44,665 nucleotides of DNA from Clostridia bacterium (GCA_017415515.1 JAFQGI010000028.1:1-44665); one strand, 5' to 3'. Positions 1 through 9,052 are shown, counted from the first letter of the stretch. Notes: a model not told the origin generated them from the sequence alone. A program made the numbers and translations.

Positions 1-1473
1 ACCGTTCCCGCCTACTTCACCGACGCTCAGCGTCAGGCCACCAAGGATGCCGGTAAGATCGCCGGTCTGGAGGTCAAGCGTATCATCAACGAGCCCACCG
101 CCGCAGCTCTGGCTTACGGCATCGACAAGGAGACCGAGCAGAAGGTTATGGTTTACGATCTGGGCGGCGGTACCTTCGACGTGTCCATCATCGAGATGGG
201 CGACGGTGTGCAGGAGGTGCTGGCTACCGCCGGTAACAACCGTCTGGGCGGCGACGACTTCGACCAGAAGATCGTGGATTGGATGGTTGCTTCTTTCAAG
301 GCCGAGACCGGCGTGGACCTGTCCGCCGACAAGATGGCTGTCCAGCGTCTGCGCGAGGCGGCTGAAAAGGCCAAGATCGAGCTGTCCGGTTCCACCAGCA
401 GCAACATCAACCTGCCCTTCATCACCGCCGACGCCACCGGCCCCAAGCATCTGGATCTGACCCTGACTCGTGCTAAGTTCAACGAGCTGACCGCCTCTCT
501 GGTGGAGGCCACCATGGGTCCCGTCCGTCAGGCTCTGTCCGATTCCGGTCTGTCCGCCTCTCAGGTGGATAAGGTGCTGTTGGTGGGCGGTTCCACCCGT
601 ATTCCTGCGGTGCAGGAGGCCATCCAGAAGTTTATGGGCAAGGAGCCCTTCAAGGGCATCAACCCCGATGAGTGCGTGGCTATGGGCGCGGCTCTGCAGG
701 GCGGCGTGCTGGGCGGCGAGGTCAAGGGCCTGCTGCTGCTGGATGTTACCCCCCTGTCCTTGGGCGTGGAGACCATGGGCGGCGTGATGACCAAGGTCAT
801 CGACCGCAACACCACCATCCCCACCAAGAAGAGCCAGATCTTCTCCACCGCCGCCGACAACCAGCCCTCTGTTGAGGTCCACGTGTTGCAGGGCGAGCGT
901 GAGTTTGCCCGTGACAACAAGACCCTGGGTCTGTTCCATCTGGACGGCATCGCTCCCGCTCGTCGCGGTGTGCCCCAGATCGAGGTTACCTTCGATATCG
1001 ACGCCAACGGCATTGTGAACGTGTCCGCTAAGGATCTGGGCACCGGCCGTGAGCAGAAGATCACCATCACCTCCAACACCAATATGTCCAAGGAGGATGT
1101 GGAGAAGGCTGTCCGCGAGGCAGAGCAGTATGCCGCCGAGGATAAGGCTCGCCGTGAGGCGGTGGATACCCGCAACAACGCCGACCAGATGGTGTATCAG
1201 TCCGAGAAGACCATCGAGGAGATGGGCGACAAGATTTCCGCCGACGACAAGGCCGACCTGCAGGGCAAGATCGACGCTTTGAAAGAGGCTTTGAAGGGTG
1301 AGGACATCGAGGCCATCAAGGCGAAGCAGGAGGAGCTGACCAAGACCTTCTACGCCGTCAGCGAGAAGATCTATCAGGCCGCTGCTGCCGCGCAGGGCGC
1401 TGAGGGTGGCGTCGCCCCCGACGGCACTGCCGCCCCCGACAGCGAGGGCTACTACGACGGTAACGTAAACTAA
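1..1473 (+). CDS. dnaK: Molecular chaperone DnaK (Hsp70), 5'-truncated by window edge
   Basis: The frame is open from base 1 and runs to a TAA at 1471-1473, so the start lies outside the window. The product is the ATP-dependent cytosolic Hsp70 chaperone. Visible Hsp70 signatures are the segment [14 protein letters not shown] near the left edge, the phosphate-binding motif [10 protein letters not shown], the signature [13 protein letters not shown], and the linker/substrate-domain start [18 protein letters not shown]. The C-terminal lid ends in a Gly/Ala/Asp-rich tail (GYYDGNVN). The visible part is about 490 residues, so roughly the first 120 residues of the ATPase domain are missing. dnaJ follows 67 bp downstream on the same strand, the usual Firmicutes order. 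Identification is secure. Confidence 0.97.
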   Translation, partial: TVPAYFTDAQRQATKDAGKIAGLEVKRIINEPTAAALAYGIDKETEQKVMVYDLGGGTFDVSIIEMGDGVQEVLATAGNNRLGGDDFDQKIVDWMVASFKAETGVDLSADKMAVQRLREAAEKAKIELSGSTSSNINLPFITADATGPKHLDLTLTRAKFNELTASLVEATMGPVRQALSDSGLSASQVDKVLLVGGSTRIPAVQEAIQKFMGKEPFKGINPDECVAMGAALQGGVLGGEVKGLLLLDVTPLSLGVETMGGVMTKVIDRNTTIPTKKSQIFSTAADNQPSVEVHVLQGEREFARDNKTLGLFHLDGIAPARRGVPQIEVTFDIDANGIVNVSAKDLGTGREQKITITSNTNMSKEDVEKAVREAEQYAAEDKARREAVDTRNNADQMVYQSEKTIEEMGDKISADDKADLQGKIDALKEALKGEDIEAIKAKQEELTKTFYAVSEKIYQAAAAAQGAEGGVAPDGTAAPDSEGYYDGNVN

Positions 1474-1486
1474 TTTACCGCACTGC

Positions 1487-1515
1487 CACCGCCCGACAGA
1501 TTTTGCCGGGCGGTG
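1487..1515 (+). terminator. Stem-loop between dnaK and dnaJ
   Basis: Perfect 9-bp inverted repeat CACCGCCCG / CGGGCGGTG with an 11-nt loop. No T-run follows on the plus strand. It is therefore more likely an mRNA-stabilising, processing or attenuating hairpin inside the dnaK-dnaJ transcript than a full terminator. Confidence 0.5.
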
Positions 1516-1540
1516 AATGGTGTTTCTAAGGAGAGTTCCT

Positions 1541-2692
1541 ATGGCGGATAAACGCGATTATTACGAGGTGCTGGGCGTCAGCAAGAACGCCTCGGACGAC
1601 GAGATCAAAAAAGCCTATCGCAAGATGGCGAAGGAATACCACCCCGACCTGCACCCCGGCGACAAAGAGGCGGAGGCCAAGTTCAAAGAGGTGGGCGAGG
1701 CCTACGAGGTGCTGTCCGACGCCCAAAAGAAGAGCCGTTACGACCAGTTCGGTCACGCAGGAGTCGACCCCAATTTCGGCGCCGGTGGCGGCGGCTGGGG
1801 CGGCGGTGGCGTCAATGTGGACTTCGGCGACATCGGCGACATTTTCTCCTCCTTCTTCGGTGGTGGCTTCGGCGGCGGTGGCGCACGGCGCAACCCCAAC
1901 GCCCCCCGACAGGGCAGCGACGCCGGCGTCAACATCTTCATCTCCTTTGAGGAGGCGGCCAAGGGCTGTAAGCAGAAGGTGTCGGTGCCTCGCATCGTCC
2001 CCTGCGAGGAGTGTGGCGGCAGCGGCGCCAAAAAGGGCACCAGCCCCACCACCTGCCCCGATTGCGGCGGCAGCGGTCAGGTGTCCCGCCAACAGCGCAC
2101 CCCCTTCGGCGTGATGCAGACCCAGACCGCCTGCCCTCGTTGTCAGGGACGCGGCCGTGTCATCGAGCATCCCTGTTCCGCCTGCGGTGGTCAGGGCCGT
2201 GTGCGTAAATCGGAGGAAATGGGCGTCAACATACCCGCCGGCATCGACGACGGTCAGGTGATCACCATCCCCGGCAAGGGCAACGCCGGTGTAAACGGCG
2301 GTCCCTTCGGTGATCTGAACGTGCAGGTGTCGGTGCGCCCCCACGCCCTGTTCGAGCGTGACGGCTACAACATTTGGTACGAGCTACCCATCACCTTTGC
2401 CCAGGCGGCATTGGGCGCCGAGGTGGAGATCCCCACCTTAGAGGGCAAGATGTCTTTCGACATCAAAGAGGGCACTCAGCCCGGCGACGTGCTGCGCATC
2501 CGCGGCAAGGGCATTCCCTATCTCCGTGGCCGCGGCGTGGGCGACCTGTTGCTGAAAATCGTGGTGGAGGTTCCCAAGAATCTTTCCAAAGAGCAGAAAA
2601 AGCTGCTCAAAGACTTTGAGGAAGCCACCGGCGATAAGCAGTACCAAAAGCGCAAGTCGTTCTTCGATAAACTGAAAAAAGGATTTAACTAA
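1541..2692 (+). CDS. dnaJ: Co-chaperone DnaJ (Hsp40)
   Basis: A 383-residue type I Hsp40 that delivers clients to DnaK and stimulates its ATPase. The start at 1541 is preferred because AAGGAG lies 7 nt upstream (1528-1533) and the protein then begins [13 protein letters not shown], the classical J-domain start. The HPD triad is present ([10 protein letters not shown]). A Gly/Phe-rich linker follows (about residues 75-115), then four CxxCxGxG-type zinc repeats ([32 protein letters not shown]), then the two C-terminal beta domains. Length is normal for the family. It is co-directional with dnaK and closed by a strong terminator. Confidence 0.97.
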   Translation: MADKRDYYEVLGVSKNASDDEIKKAYRKMAKEYHPDLHPGDKEAEAKFKEVGEAYEVLSDAQKKSRYDQFGHAGVDPNFGAGGGGWGGGGVNVDFGDIGDIFSSFFGGGFGGGGARRNPNAPRQGSDAGVNIFISFEEAAKGCKQKVSVPRIVPCEECGGSGAKKGTSPTTCPDCGGSGQVSRQQRTPFGVMQTQTACPRCQGRGRVIEHPCSACGGQGRVRKSEEMGVNIPAGIDDGQVITIPGKGNAGVNGGPFGDLNVQVSVRPHALFERDGYNIWYELPITFAQAALGAEVEIPTLEGKMSFDIKEGTQPGDVLRIRGKGIPYLRGRGVGDLLLKIVVEVPKNLSKEQKKLLKDFEEATGDKQYQKRKSFFDKLKKGFN

Positions 2693-2695
2693 TCA

Positions 2696-2731
2696 AACAG
2701 CCATCACCCACGGGGTGATGGCTGTTTTTTT
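2696..2731 (+). terminator. Rho-independent terminator after dnaJ
   Basis: Perfect 12-bp stem CAGCCATCACCC / GGGTGATGGCTG with a 3-nt loop, followed by seven T. It lies 3 bp after the dnaJ stop. Confidence 0.93.
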
Positions 2732-3012
2732 GGCGCCTTAAGGCGTGGGAATAAACCCCCGGATCTACCGGGGGAAGATAAAAGAGCGGAGCGATCCCTT
2801 GCCTCCCCTTGTCAGGGGAGGTGGATTTTTGCCGTAGGCAAAAAGACGGAGGGGTAGTTTCGTTATCTCTCCCTCAGCCTCGCATAGGCTCGGCAGCTCC
2901 CTCAGAGAGGGAGACTGTTTCAGAACACCCCCTTTAATAATAAGTTACCCAATTCTATAAACCCTCGTCGCCGACCAACTTAAAAATCCCCTAAAATTTT
3001 CTTTTTTAGGTC
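2732..3012. repeat. Non-coding region with hairpins and a palindromic intergenic element
   Basis: No gene is seen between the dnaJ terminator and the TetR promoter. The stretch holds a 7-bp hairpin (CCCCCGG 2756-2762 / CCGGGGG 2768-2774). At about 2799-2925 there is a composite of short inverted repeats (CTCCCCTTGTCAGGGGAG, TTTTTGCC/GGCAAAAA, CTCCCTC/GAGGGAG). Its plan resembles the repeats at 6.26-6.50 kb and 29.5 kb, short GGGGA-type palindromes at the ends and a small inner hairpin, but the bases differ. Confidence 0.5.
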
Positions 3013-3045
3013 TTGACAAGTTTTAGTACGCGCACTATAATAGTG
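3013..3045 (+). promoter_or_regulatory. Consensus sigma-A promoter with a palindrome over the -10 box
   Basis: TTGACA at 3013-3018, 17-bp spacer, TATAAT at 3036-3041, all at consensus. The -10 box sits inside a perfect 6-1-6 palindrome, CACTAT-A-ATAGTG (3033-3045). That position suits an autorepressor operator for the TetR-family gene starting 71 bp downstream. The promoter is clear. The operator role is inferred. Confidence 0.85.
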
Positions 3046-3115
3046 TAGGTTCAATGTTTAGGAAGTGTCAAAAGCCTGAACCGCACATCGAAGATCCATT
3101 GAGGAGGATGAAACG

Positions 3116-3811
3116 ATGGCACGCATTGATAAAAGCGCCCTGACCAAGACCGAGATCGTGCAGGAGGCTTCCAAACAATTCTTGGAAAAGGGCTATTCCC
3201 GCACCACCCTGTCGGCGATCAGCAAGGAACTGGAAATGAGTCCGGGCAACCTGACCTTCCACTTCCCCACCAAGGAGCATTTGCTCTCGGAGCTGGTGGA
3301 TCTGCTGTGTGCCTTCCAGTGGAAGCTGATGGAGGAAGAGGCCGACGAGGGCTTCAGCTCGATTATGGCTGTCTGTTTGGAGTTGACCAGTATGGCCAGC
3401 GCCAGCGAGGCCGACCCGGTGATCAAGGACCTTTTCCTCTCGGCCTATACCAGTCCCCTGTGCCTGCAGACCATCCGCCGCAACGACACCGCCCGCGCTA
3501 AGCAGGTGTTCGGCGGCTACCGCCCCGATTGGACGGATGAGCAGTTTGCCGAGGCGGAGATCCTCTGCTCCGGCATCGAATACGCCACCCTGATGACCGC
3601 CGACGACCCGGTGTCGCTGGAGGCTCGTATCACCGGCGCACTGACCAACATCTTAGGCATCTACGGCATTCCGGAGGAGACCCGCAAGATCAAGATACAA
3701 AAGGTTTTCGCCATGGACTACCACAATTTGGGTATTCGGGTGCTGCGGGAATTTAAGGAATACGTGGCACAGGCCAACGAACAAGCCTTTCACACCCTGC
3801 TTAAGCGATAA
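3116..3811 (+). CDS. TetR/AcrR-family transcriptional regulator
   Basis: A 231-residue protein starting MARIDKSALTKTEIVQEA after a GAGGAGG ribosome site. Residues about 12-58 form a typical TetR helix-turn-helix (FLEKGYSRTTLSAISKEL followed by SPGNLTFHFPTKEHLLSEL). The rest is the helical ligand/dimer domain, whose effector cannot be read from sequence. It lies 69 bp upstream of the secreted Cys-rich protein in the same direction. It may control itself through the palindrome in its promoter and perhaps the downstream gene. The family is certain and the target is inferred. Confidence 0.9.
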   Translation: MARIDKSALTKTEIVQEASKQFLEKGYSRTTLSAISKELEMSPGNLTFHFPTKEHLLSELVDLLCAFQWKLMEEEADEGFSSIMAVCLELTSMASASEADPVIKDLFLSAYTSPLCLQTIRRNDTARAKQVFGGYRPDWTDEQFAEAEILCSGIEYATLMTADDPVSLEARITGALTNILGIYGIPEETRKIKIQKVFAMDYHNLGIRVLREFKEYVAQANEQAFHTLLKR

Positions 3812-3880
3812 CTCCGCGGATATCAGCGGAACAAATCGTGTATATACTAAATCAGTTACATATATAAGGAGGACACCCCT

Positions 3881-6160
3881 ATGAAAAAACGCATCCTTTC
3901 CTTGCTGTTGACGGTGGCGTTGCTGCTGACCGTCACCCCCCTGACCGCCTTTGCGGAGGATTGCGCCCATAATTACCCCTACGCCTGCTCCACCCTCTGC
4001 ACCCTCTGTGGAGAGGTGCGCACCCCCGAGATGGAGCATACAAATTATCTGTCCGATTGCGACGAGACCTGCGGCCTCTGCAGTGAAGTGCGTGAGACCA
4101 CCGTGCCCCACGAAAGCGATGGCTTTCCCTGTGTGGAGAACGTTTGCAAGCACTGCTATGCGGTTGTTCCTGCCACTGCGGACCATACCGACGAGGACGG
4201 CGACTATTACTGTGATGTCTGCTGGACTTGGCTGGGGTGCGATCAAAGCGTTCACTCCCGTGACGGCCTGCCCTGTCAGGATACGGTGTGCTATTATTGC
4301 GGCATAGAGATGCCTGCCGAGGATCATGAGATCGGCGGCGCCGCCATTTGTGTAGACAACCAATGCATCTATTGCGGCACCTCTGTTCCTGCCTCTGCAG
4401 ATCACAATTATCAATGCTACTATGAGCAAGAGCTCACTTGCGTAAACGACGGCAAGCGGTATTATGAGTGCACCCAGTGCTACGATCGCTATACGGAAAC
4501 GATCCCCACCACCGGCGAGCACGAGGACAGTGACGGCGACTACCAGTGCGATTGGTGCGTGCTCTGGCTGGGCTGCGAGAGCGGTATTCATAATCGTATG
4601 CACACGACCCTTTGTGTGGATAGCATTTGCTCGGCGTGCGGGTTGGCGATGCCTGCCACCGAGGGGCACGTCAGCAACAACTTTGCTTGCCGTGACGGCT
4701 GGTGCGTCAATGGTTGCAACACCCGGATACCCGCCACCGCCGACCATACCTATGACGACGCCGCCGACCCCGATTGCAACGTCTGCGGCGACGAGCGCGA
4801 GATAGCGTGTGTCCACGAGTACGATTCCGACTGCGACACGGTCTGCAACCTTTGCAGTGAGGTGCGTGAGCCTCTGACCTCTCACACTCCTTGGTATCCT
4901 TGCTTAGACAGTGAGTGTTTGGCCTGCGGAGAGATGGTGCCCGCCGGCGTGGATCACGACGACGAGGACGGCGACTATCGCTGCAATCGGTGCTTCCTGT
5001 GGTTGGGCTGCGACAGCGGCGTTCACAATCGCACCAGTCCGTACGCCTGTATGGACACCACCTGCAAAGCCTGCGGCATCGATCTGCCCGCCACCGAGCC
5101 CCACGACAGCAACAATTTTGACTGCTGTGACGGTGTGTGCGTAAACGGCTGTCAGACCGAAATGCCTGCCATCACCGATCACACTTATGCTTACGGGTGC
5201 AGCACCAATTGCTACATCTGCGGCTTCCCCACCCGCCCCGAGGCAGCGTGTGTCAGCGATGACGGCACGGTCTACGACCAGAATAGTCAGCAGCACTCCA
5301 TCGCCTATTACTGCATGTATTGCAGCAGGTATCTGTCTGCCGTAGTGGAAGATCATATGGACGAGGACGGCGATGGTGCTTGCGACGTGTGCGGCGAGTC
5401 CCCCGCGTGGTTGAGTTGCACCCATCAGTACGATTACATTTGTTCCACCACTTGCAGCCTTTGCGGCTTCCCCACCCTCCCCGAGGCGGACCACCTGAGC
5501 GACGCCGGCACGGTCTATGACCGGGATGATACCCATCACGCGATCTACTACTCCTGTCAGCGTTGCGGTCAGATGATCGATTCCATCGTGGAAGAGCATG
5601 CCGACGAGGATGGCGACGGCGCCTGCGACGTGTGCGACTATATACCCTGTGAGGAGCACGTCTACGACAGCAACTTTGACTGGTACTGCAACGTCTGCGA
5701 CGAGTTCCGCAACGTCGACGTTCCGATGGATGTCCTTGGCGTTTCTATCTCTGAGGATGTGAACGGCTTGGCCATGATCTTCACGGCTCAGGTGGAGGGG
5801 CTCGCCTTTGAAGGCACTCGTATCATCTACGACAACGCCACCATCGGCGGTCATAAGCTGATCGGTCTGGGCGCTGTGGTGAGCAACAACTACGATGAGG
5901 TGGGGTATGCCCCCTCGTTGGAGGACGTGGACGGTGTCCGCGTGCTGGACGTTCCCATCGTGTATGCTTACGATTACGACGAGACCACCGGTACGCTGTA
6001 TTTTGCCGTCCGTGTCATCAACATCCCCGATGAGCACAAGGATACGATGCTGGTGTTCACCCCCTATTTCCTCTTTGAGAACAACTTAGGCGAGCAGGAA
6101 GCCTTTAGCTCCAGCGCCTGGGGCGATTCCTACAATCGCGTCGCCGGCACCGCTTCGTAA
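3881..6160 (+). CDS. Secreted cysteine-rich repeat protein with C-terminal shared domain
   Basis: A 759-residue protein with a clear Sec signal peptide (MKKRILSLLLTVALLLTVTP, cleavage probably after AFA at residue 25) and an AAGGAGG ribosome site. Residues about 26-605 consist of short repeats rich in CxxC pairs, His and Asp. Recurrent units are DEDGDYxCDxCxxWLGC, CxDxxCxxCGxxxPA and HxYxxxCxTxCxLCGFPTxPEA. Such units could bind metal ions or form disulfides. Residues about 612-759 form a Cys-free domain homologous to the end of the 1991-residue protein at 31084-37059 (shared GAVV, FAVRVI and IP stretches). No LPxTG, SLH or membrane anchor is visible. The function is unknown to me. Secretion is well supported. 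Confidence 0.88.
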   Translation: MKKRILSLLLTVALLLTVTPLTAFAEDCAHNYPYACSTLCTLCGEVRTPEMEHTNYLSDCDETCGLCSEVRETTVPHESDGFPCVENVCKHCYAVVPATADHTDEDGDYYCDVCWTWLGCDQSVHSRDGLPCQDTVCYYCGIEMPAEDHEIGGAAICVDNQCIYCGTSVPASADHNYQCYYEQELTCVNDGKRYYECTQCYDRYTETIPTTGEHEDSDGDYQCDWCVLWLGCESGIHNRMHTTLCVDSICSACGLAMPATEGHVSNNFACRDGWCVNGCNTRIPATADHTYDDAADPDCNVCGDEREIACVHEYDSDCDTVCNLCSEVREPLTSHTPWYPCLDSECLACGEMVPAGVDHDDEDGDYRCNRCFLWLGCDSGVHNRTSPYACMDTTCKACGIDLPATEPHDSNNFDCCDGVCVNGCQTEMPAITDHTYAYGCSTNCYICGFPTRPEAACVSDDGTVYDQNSQQHSIAYYCMYCSRYLSAVVEDHMDEDGDGACDVCGESPAWLSCTHQYDYICSTTCSLCGFPTLPEADHLSDAGTVYDRDDTHHAIYYSCQRCGQMIDSIVEEHADEDGDGACDVCDYIPCEEHVYDSNFDWYCNVCDEFRNVDVPMDVLGVSISEDVNGLAMIFTAQVEGLAFEGTRIIYDNATIGGHKLIGLGAVVSNNYDEVGYAPSLEDVDGVRVLDVPIVYAYDYDETTGTLYFAVRVINIPDEHKDTMLVFTPYFLFENNLGEQEAFSSSAWGDSYNRVAGTAS

Positions 6161-6203
6161 GAGCGACAAAGGCATAGATAGACGCATAGAATCCTTAACC
6201 AAC

Positions 6204-6239
6204 CCGAGCCTGCGGCATCTGCCGCAGGCTCGGTCTTTT
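6204..6239 (+). terminator. Terminator after the Cys-rich protein
   Basis: Perfect 13-bp stem CCGAGCCTGCGGC / GCCGCAGGCTCGG with a 4-nt loop, followed by TCTTTT. Confidence 0.9.
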
Positions 6240-6263
6240 GTGCGCACAAGCCACATAAGCCTT

Positions 6264-6455
6264 CCCCTTGAGGGGCGGGGCGACTGTTAGATAATACAGG
6301 CCGTCAATGCCGTTGTCGCCCCTCGAATATGGCTGACGCCATATTCCCGACCAAGCCCTCCCCTTGAGGGGCGGGGCGACTGTTAGATAATACAGGCCGT
6401 CAATGCCGTTGTCGCCCCTCGAATATGGCTGACGCCATATTCCCGACCAAGCCTT
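6264..6455. repeat. Two tandem copies of a 96-bp palindrome-rich repeat
   Basis: CCCCTTGAGGGGCGGGGCGAC starts at 6264 and again at 6360, and a third partial copy with CCCCTTGAGGGG begins at 6456, so the period is exactly 96 bp. The two full units look almost identical. Each contains GGGGCGAC ... GTCGCCCC and the hairpin AATATGGC-tgac-GCCATATT. Nothing in it looks coding. Confidence 0.9.
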
Positions 6456-6621
6456 CCCCTTGAGGGGAAGGGGGACCGCCGAACGGCGGTGGATGAGGTG
6501 GTCGCAGCGCGCATTTATGCATTCCGTTTGCGGAACGGATGAATCCGTTCCCTACAATCGCGCACCGACCTCGCGTTGTGCCGTTGGTGACGATGCCCAC
6601 ATCGTCCTGCGAAACCATCTA
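6456..6621. repeat. Further intergenic repeat elements, no gene
   Basis: 6451-6504 carries GCCTTCCCCTTGAGGGGAAG, a small hairpin (ACCGCC-gaac-GGCGGT) and GGATGAGGTGGTCG. This stretch recurs almost unchanged at 29512-29565. It is followed by an inverted repeat around 6530-6551 (CGGAACGGAT / ATCCGTTCC). I see no reading frame of note. Confidence 0.7.
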
Positions 6622-6650
6622 TTTACAAAGGAAACGCTTTGTGCTATTCT
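6622..6650 (+). promoter_or_regulatory. Promoter of the AT-rich lipoprotein gene
   Basis: TTTACA (6622-6627), 17-bp spacer, TATTCT (6645-6650). The lipoprotein start codon follows 33 bp downstream with GGAGG at 6671-6675. Confidence 0.7.
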
Positions 6651-6683
6651 ATACCTACGATCTCTGAATGGGAGGAAGCAAAA

Positions 6684-7625
6684 ATGAGAAAGATAGCCTT
6701 GCTTTTGGCAGTTGTATTCACGATAACTGTATGTTTGTCCGGTTGTGGAAAGCGTGACAATGCTCGCGAAAATGTTCACGACGATATGATTAAGAAAGCT
6801 ATCGTAGAATTGGAATCACGATGGTCAAATTTTTTTGCGGAATGGAGCGATGAAGAAAAGGTTTTAGAAATCAAAAACACACGAGTCATCACGTTGCATG
6901 ATAATGATTATTTGAATGGTATAGAATATGTTGTTGAATTCGCATTATATACTGCGGAGTCTTCCGAAAGCGGAACTATGCGGAGGGATATTTGTGAGGT
7001 GACCGTGGATCAAGATGAAACAATGACGGTGCGTCGAGGAGATTTTATTTTATCAAAAATAGCCTATTTATCTTATTTGGAAGAAGATGACGATATTGTC
7101 AAACACGTCGACGATTATGGCGATAAATATAATTGTAAAAAGACGTTGGATCCGAGTAAAGAAGAAGGATGGCAGACAGAGAAAGAAAATAGCGTTGCCT
7201 TGGGCAATGGTGATCACGAAGATATGATCAGCGATGCCGTTGTGGTATTGCAAGACTATTGGGTTGATGCCTATGACGAATTTGAGGAAAATGGAAATAA
7301 AGAGCGATATTTTGAAATCAAAAACACCCGTGTGTTCACGCTAACGAAGGCTGGCTATGAAGATTTGAAAGACGTTGAGTACGTTGTAGACTTTTTGTTG
7401 TATACAGATTGTTATGGAATTGATGAGTATTATACAGATTCTTGGGTAGCGCCCGCAGGGAAAGGCGGCGCGGTAGCTGTTTATCGAAATGGCGATATGG
7501 TAGTAGTGTCTAATAATTTTATTATATCAGCATGTTCGGATGCGTCAGGAATTAATCACGGTGAGGCTGTGAAATCCGTTGATGATTATGGCGACCAATA
7601 TAACTGCAAAACAACATTGAAATAA
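6684..7625 (+). CDS. Lipoprotein with two tandem copies of an unknown domain
   Basis: A 313-residue protein. The start at 6684 is chosen because GGAGG lies 8 nt upstream and the protein then begins with a lipoprotein signal peptide ending in lipobox LSGC (lipidated Cys21). After that come two homologous halves of about 140 residues. Shared elements are FEIKNTRVFTL / LEIKNTRVITL, EYVVDFLLYT / EYVVEFALYT and DDYGDQYNCKTTL / DDYGDKYNCKKTL. I do not recognise the family. The gene is visibly more AT-rich than its neighbours and is flanked by repeats, which suggests acquisition. It ends at a bidirectional terminator shared with serS. Confidence 0.85.
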   Translation: MRKIALLLAVVFTITVCLSGCGKRDNARENVHDDMIKKAIVELESRWSNFFAEWSDEEKVLEIKNTRVITLHDNDYLNGIEYVVEFALYTAESSESGTMRRDICEVTVDQDETMTVRRGDFILSKIAYLSYLEEDDDIVKHVDDYGDKYNCKKTLDPSKEEGWQTEKENSVALGNGDHEDMISDAVVVLQDYWVDAYDEFEENGNKERYFEIKNTRVFTLTKAGYEDLKDVEYVVDFLLYTDCYGIDEYYTDSWVAPAGKGGAVAVYRNGDMVVVSNNFIISACSDASGINHGEAVKSVDDYGDQYNCKTTLK

Positions 7626-7636
7626 ACAGAACGCAA

Positions 7637-7668
7637 AAAGCCCGCTGTCCGATTGGACAGCGGGCTTT
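7637..7668. terminator. Bidirectional terminator between the lipoprotein gene and serS
   Basis: Perfect 14-bp stem AAAGCCCGCTGTCC / GGACAGCGGGCTTT with a 4-nt loop, between two convergent genes. The A-run to the left provides a U-tract for the minus strand. Confidence 0.85.
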
Positions 7669-7679
7669 CGCTCTATCTC

Positions 7680-8975
7680 TTATTTCTCTTCAATAACCTC
7701 TTTGCCGCCCATATAGGGACGCAGAGCGGCGGGAATGCGCACACTGTATTTGCCGTCCACGTATTGCAGATTGTTCTCCAGGAAGGCGATCAGCATACGG
7801 GGGGGAGCCACCACGGTGTTGTTCAGCGTATGGGCCAGATACTTGCTGCCGTCGGCACCCTTGACGCGGATGCCCAAGCGGCGAGCCTGGGCGTCGCCCA
7901 GATTGGAGCAGGAGCAGACCTCGAAGAATTTGCCCTGCTTGGGAGACCAGGCCTCCACGTCGTAGGATTTCACCTTCAGGTCGGCCAGGTCACCGGAACA
8001 GCACTCCAAGGTGCGCACGGGGATGTCCAGCGAGCGGAACAGCTCCACGGAATAGCTCCACATCTTGTTGAACCACTCCATGCTTTCCTCCGGCTTGCAG
8101 ATGACGATCATCTCCTGCTTCTCGAATTGATGGATGCGGTAGATGCCGCGCTCCTCGATGCCGTGGGCGCCCTTCTCCTTGCGGAAGCAGGGGGAATAGC
8201 TGGTGAGGGTCAGAGGCAGGTCGGCTTCGGGCGTGAAAGTGTCGATGAACTTACCGATCATGGAGTGCTCGCTGGTGCCGATGAGGTACAGGTCCTCGCC
8301 CTCGATCTTGTACATCATGGCGTCCATCTCTTCAAAGCTCATGACGCCGGTCACCACGTTGGAGCGGATCATATAGGGGGGGATGCAATAGGTAAAACCC
8401 TTGTCGATCATAAAGTCGCGGGCGTAGGCCAGCACAGCAGAGTGCAGACGGGCGATGTCCCCCATCAGATAGTAGAAGCCCTCGCCGGCCACCTTGCCGG
8501 CGGCGGCCTTGTCGATGCCGTTGAATTTCGCCATAATGTCGGTGTGGTAGGGGATCTCGAAGTCGGCTTCCTTGGTATCGCCGTAGACCTCCACCTGCAC
8601 GTTGTCCTCGTCACTCTTGCCCACGGGAACAGAGGGGTCGATGATGTTGGGGATCTTCATCATCCGTTCGGTCAGCTCGCGGGCCAGCTCCGCCTCCTGC
8701 TGCTCCAGCTCGGCTAACTCCGCCGCCTGCTGACTCACCAGCTGCTTCTTCTGCTCGGCTTCCTCCCGCAGACCCTTCGCCATCAGGCCACCGATCTCCT
8801 TGGACACCTTGTTGCGGTTGGCACGCAGCTCGTTGGCGCGGGTGTTGACCTCGCGCTTTTTCGCGTCCAGCTCGATAACCTCATCCACCAGGGGCAGCTT
8901 GTGGTCTTTAAACTTTTTGCGGATGTTCTCTTTCACCAGTTCGGGGTTTTCCCGAATAAACTTCATATCCAACAT
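7680..8975 (-). CDS. serS: Seryl-tRNA synthetase
   Basis: A 431-residue class II aminoacyl-tRNA synthetase charging tRNA-Ser. The start at 8975 (MLDMKFIRENPELV) is supported by GGAGG at 8985-8989. An N-terminal tRNA-binding coiled coil (residues about 5-105) is followed by the catalytic core with motif 2 (FRKEKGAHGIEERGIYRIHQ). The motif 3 region reads HTLNNTVVAPPRMLIAFLEN and keeps the arginine, but differs from the common LNGTGLAVGR form. It is monocistronic with its own promoter, and the 5' leader is too short for a T-box. Confidence 0.96.
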   Translation of the reverse strand: MLDMKFIRENPELVKENIRKKFKDHKLPLVDEVIELDAKKREVNTRANELRANRNKVSKEIGGLMAKGLREEAEQKKQLVSQQAAELAELEQQEAELARELTERMMKIPNIIDPSVPVGKSDEDNVQVEVYGDTKEADFEIPYHTDIMAKFNGIDKAAAGKVAGEGFYYLMGDIARLHSAVLAYARDFMIDKGFTYCIPPYMIRSNVVTGVMSFEEMDAMMYKIEGEDLYLIGTSEHSMIGKFIDTFTPEADLPLTLTSYSPCFRKEKGAHGIEERGIYRIHQFEKQEMIVICKPEESMEWFNKMWSYSVELFRSLDIPVRTLECCSGDLADLKVKSYDVEAWSPKQGKFFEVCSCSNLGDAQARRLGIRVKGADGSKYLAHTLNNTVVAPPRMLIAFLENNLQYVDGKYSVRIPAALRPYMGGKEVIEEK

Positions 8976-9012
8976 AATACGATTCCTCCGTCTTTTTGGA
9001 CTACAACAAAGA

Positions 9013-9041
9013 ATTATACCACACCCATCCGCACATTTCAA
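9013..9041 (-). promoter_or_regulatory. serS promoter
   Basis: On the minus strand TTGAAA (9036-9041), 17-bp spacer, TATAAT (9013-9018), 37 bp before the serS start codon. Confidence 0.85.
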
Positions 9042-9052
9042 GATTATAATAC

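Noticed and set aside
6264-6455. CRISPR array or coding tandem repeat
   Set aside because: Only two to three units, no spacers and no reading frame. Palindromic intergenic repeats explain it.
8990-9045. T-box leader before serS
   Set aside because: The promoter lies 37 bp from the start codon, leaving too little leader for a T-box.
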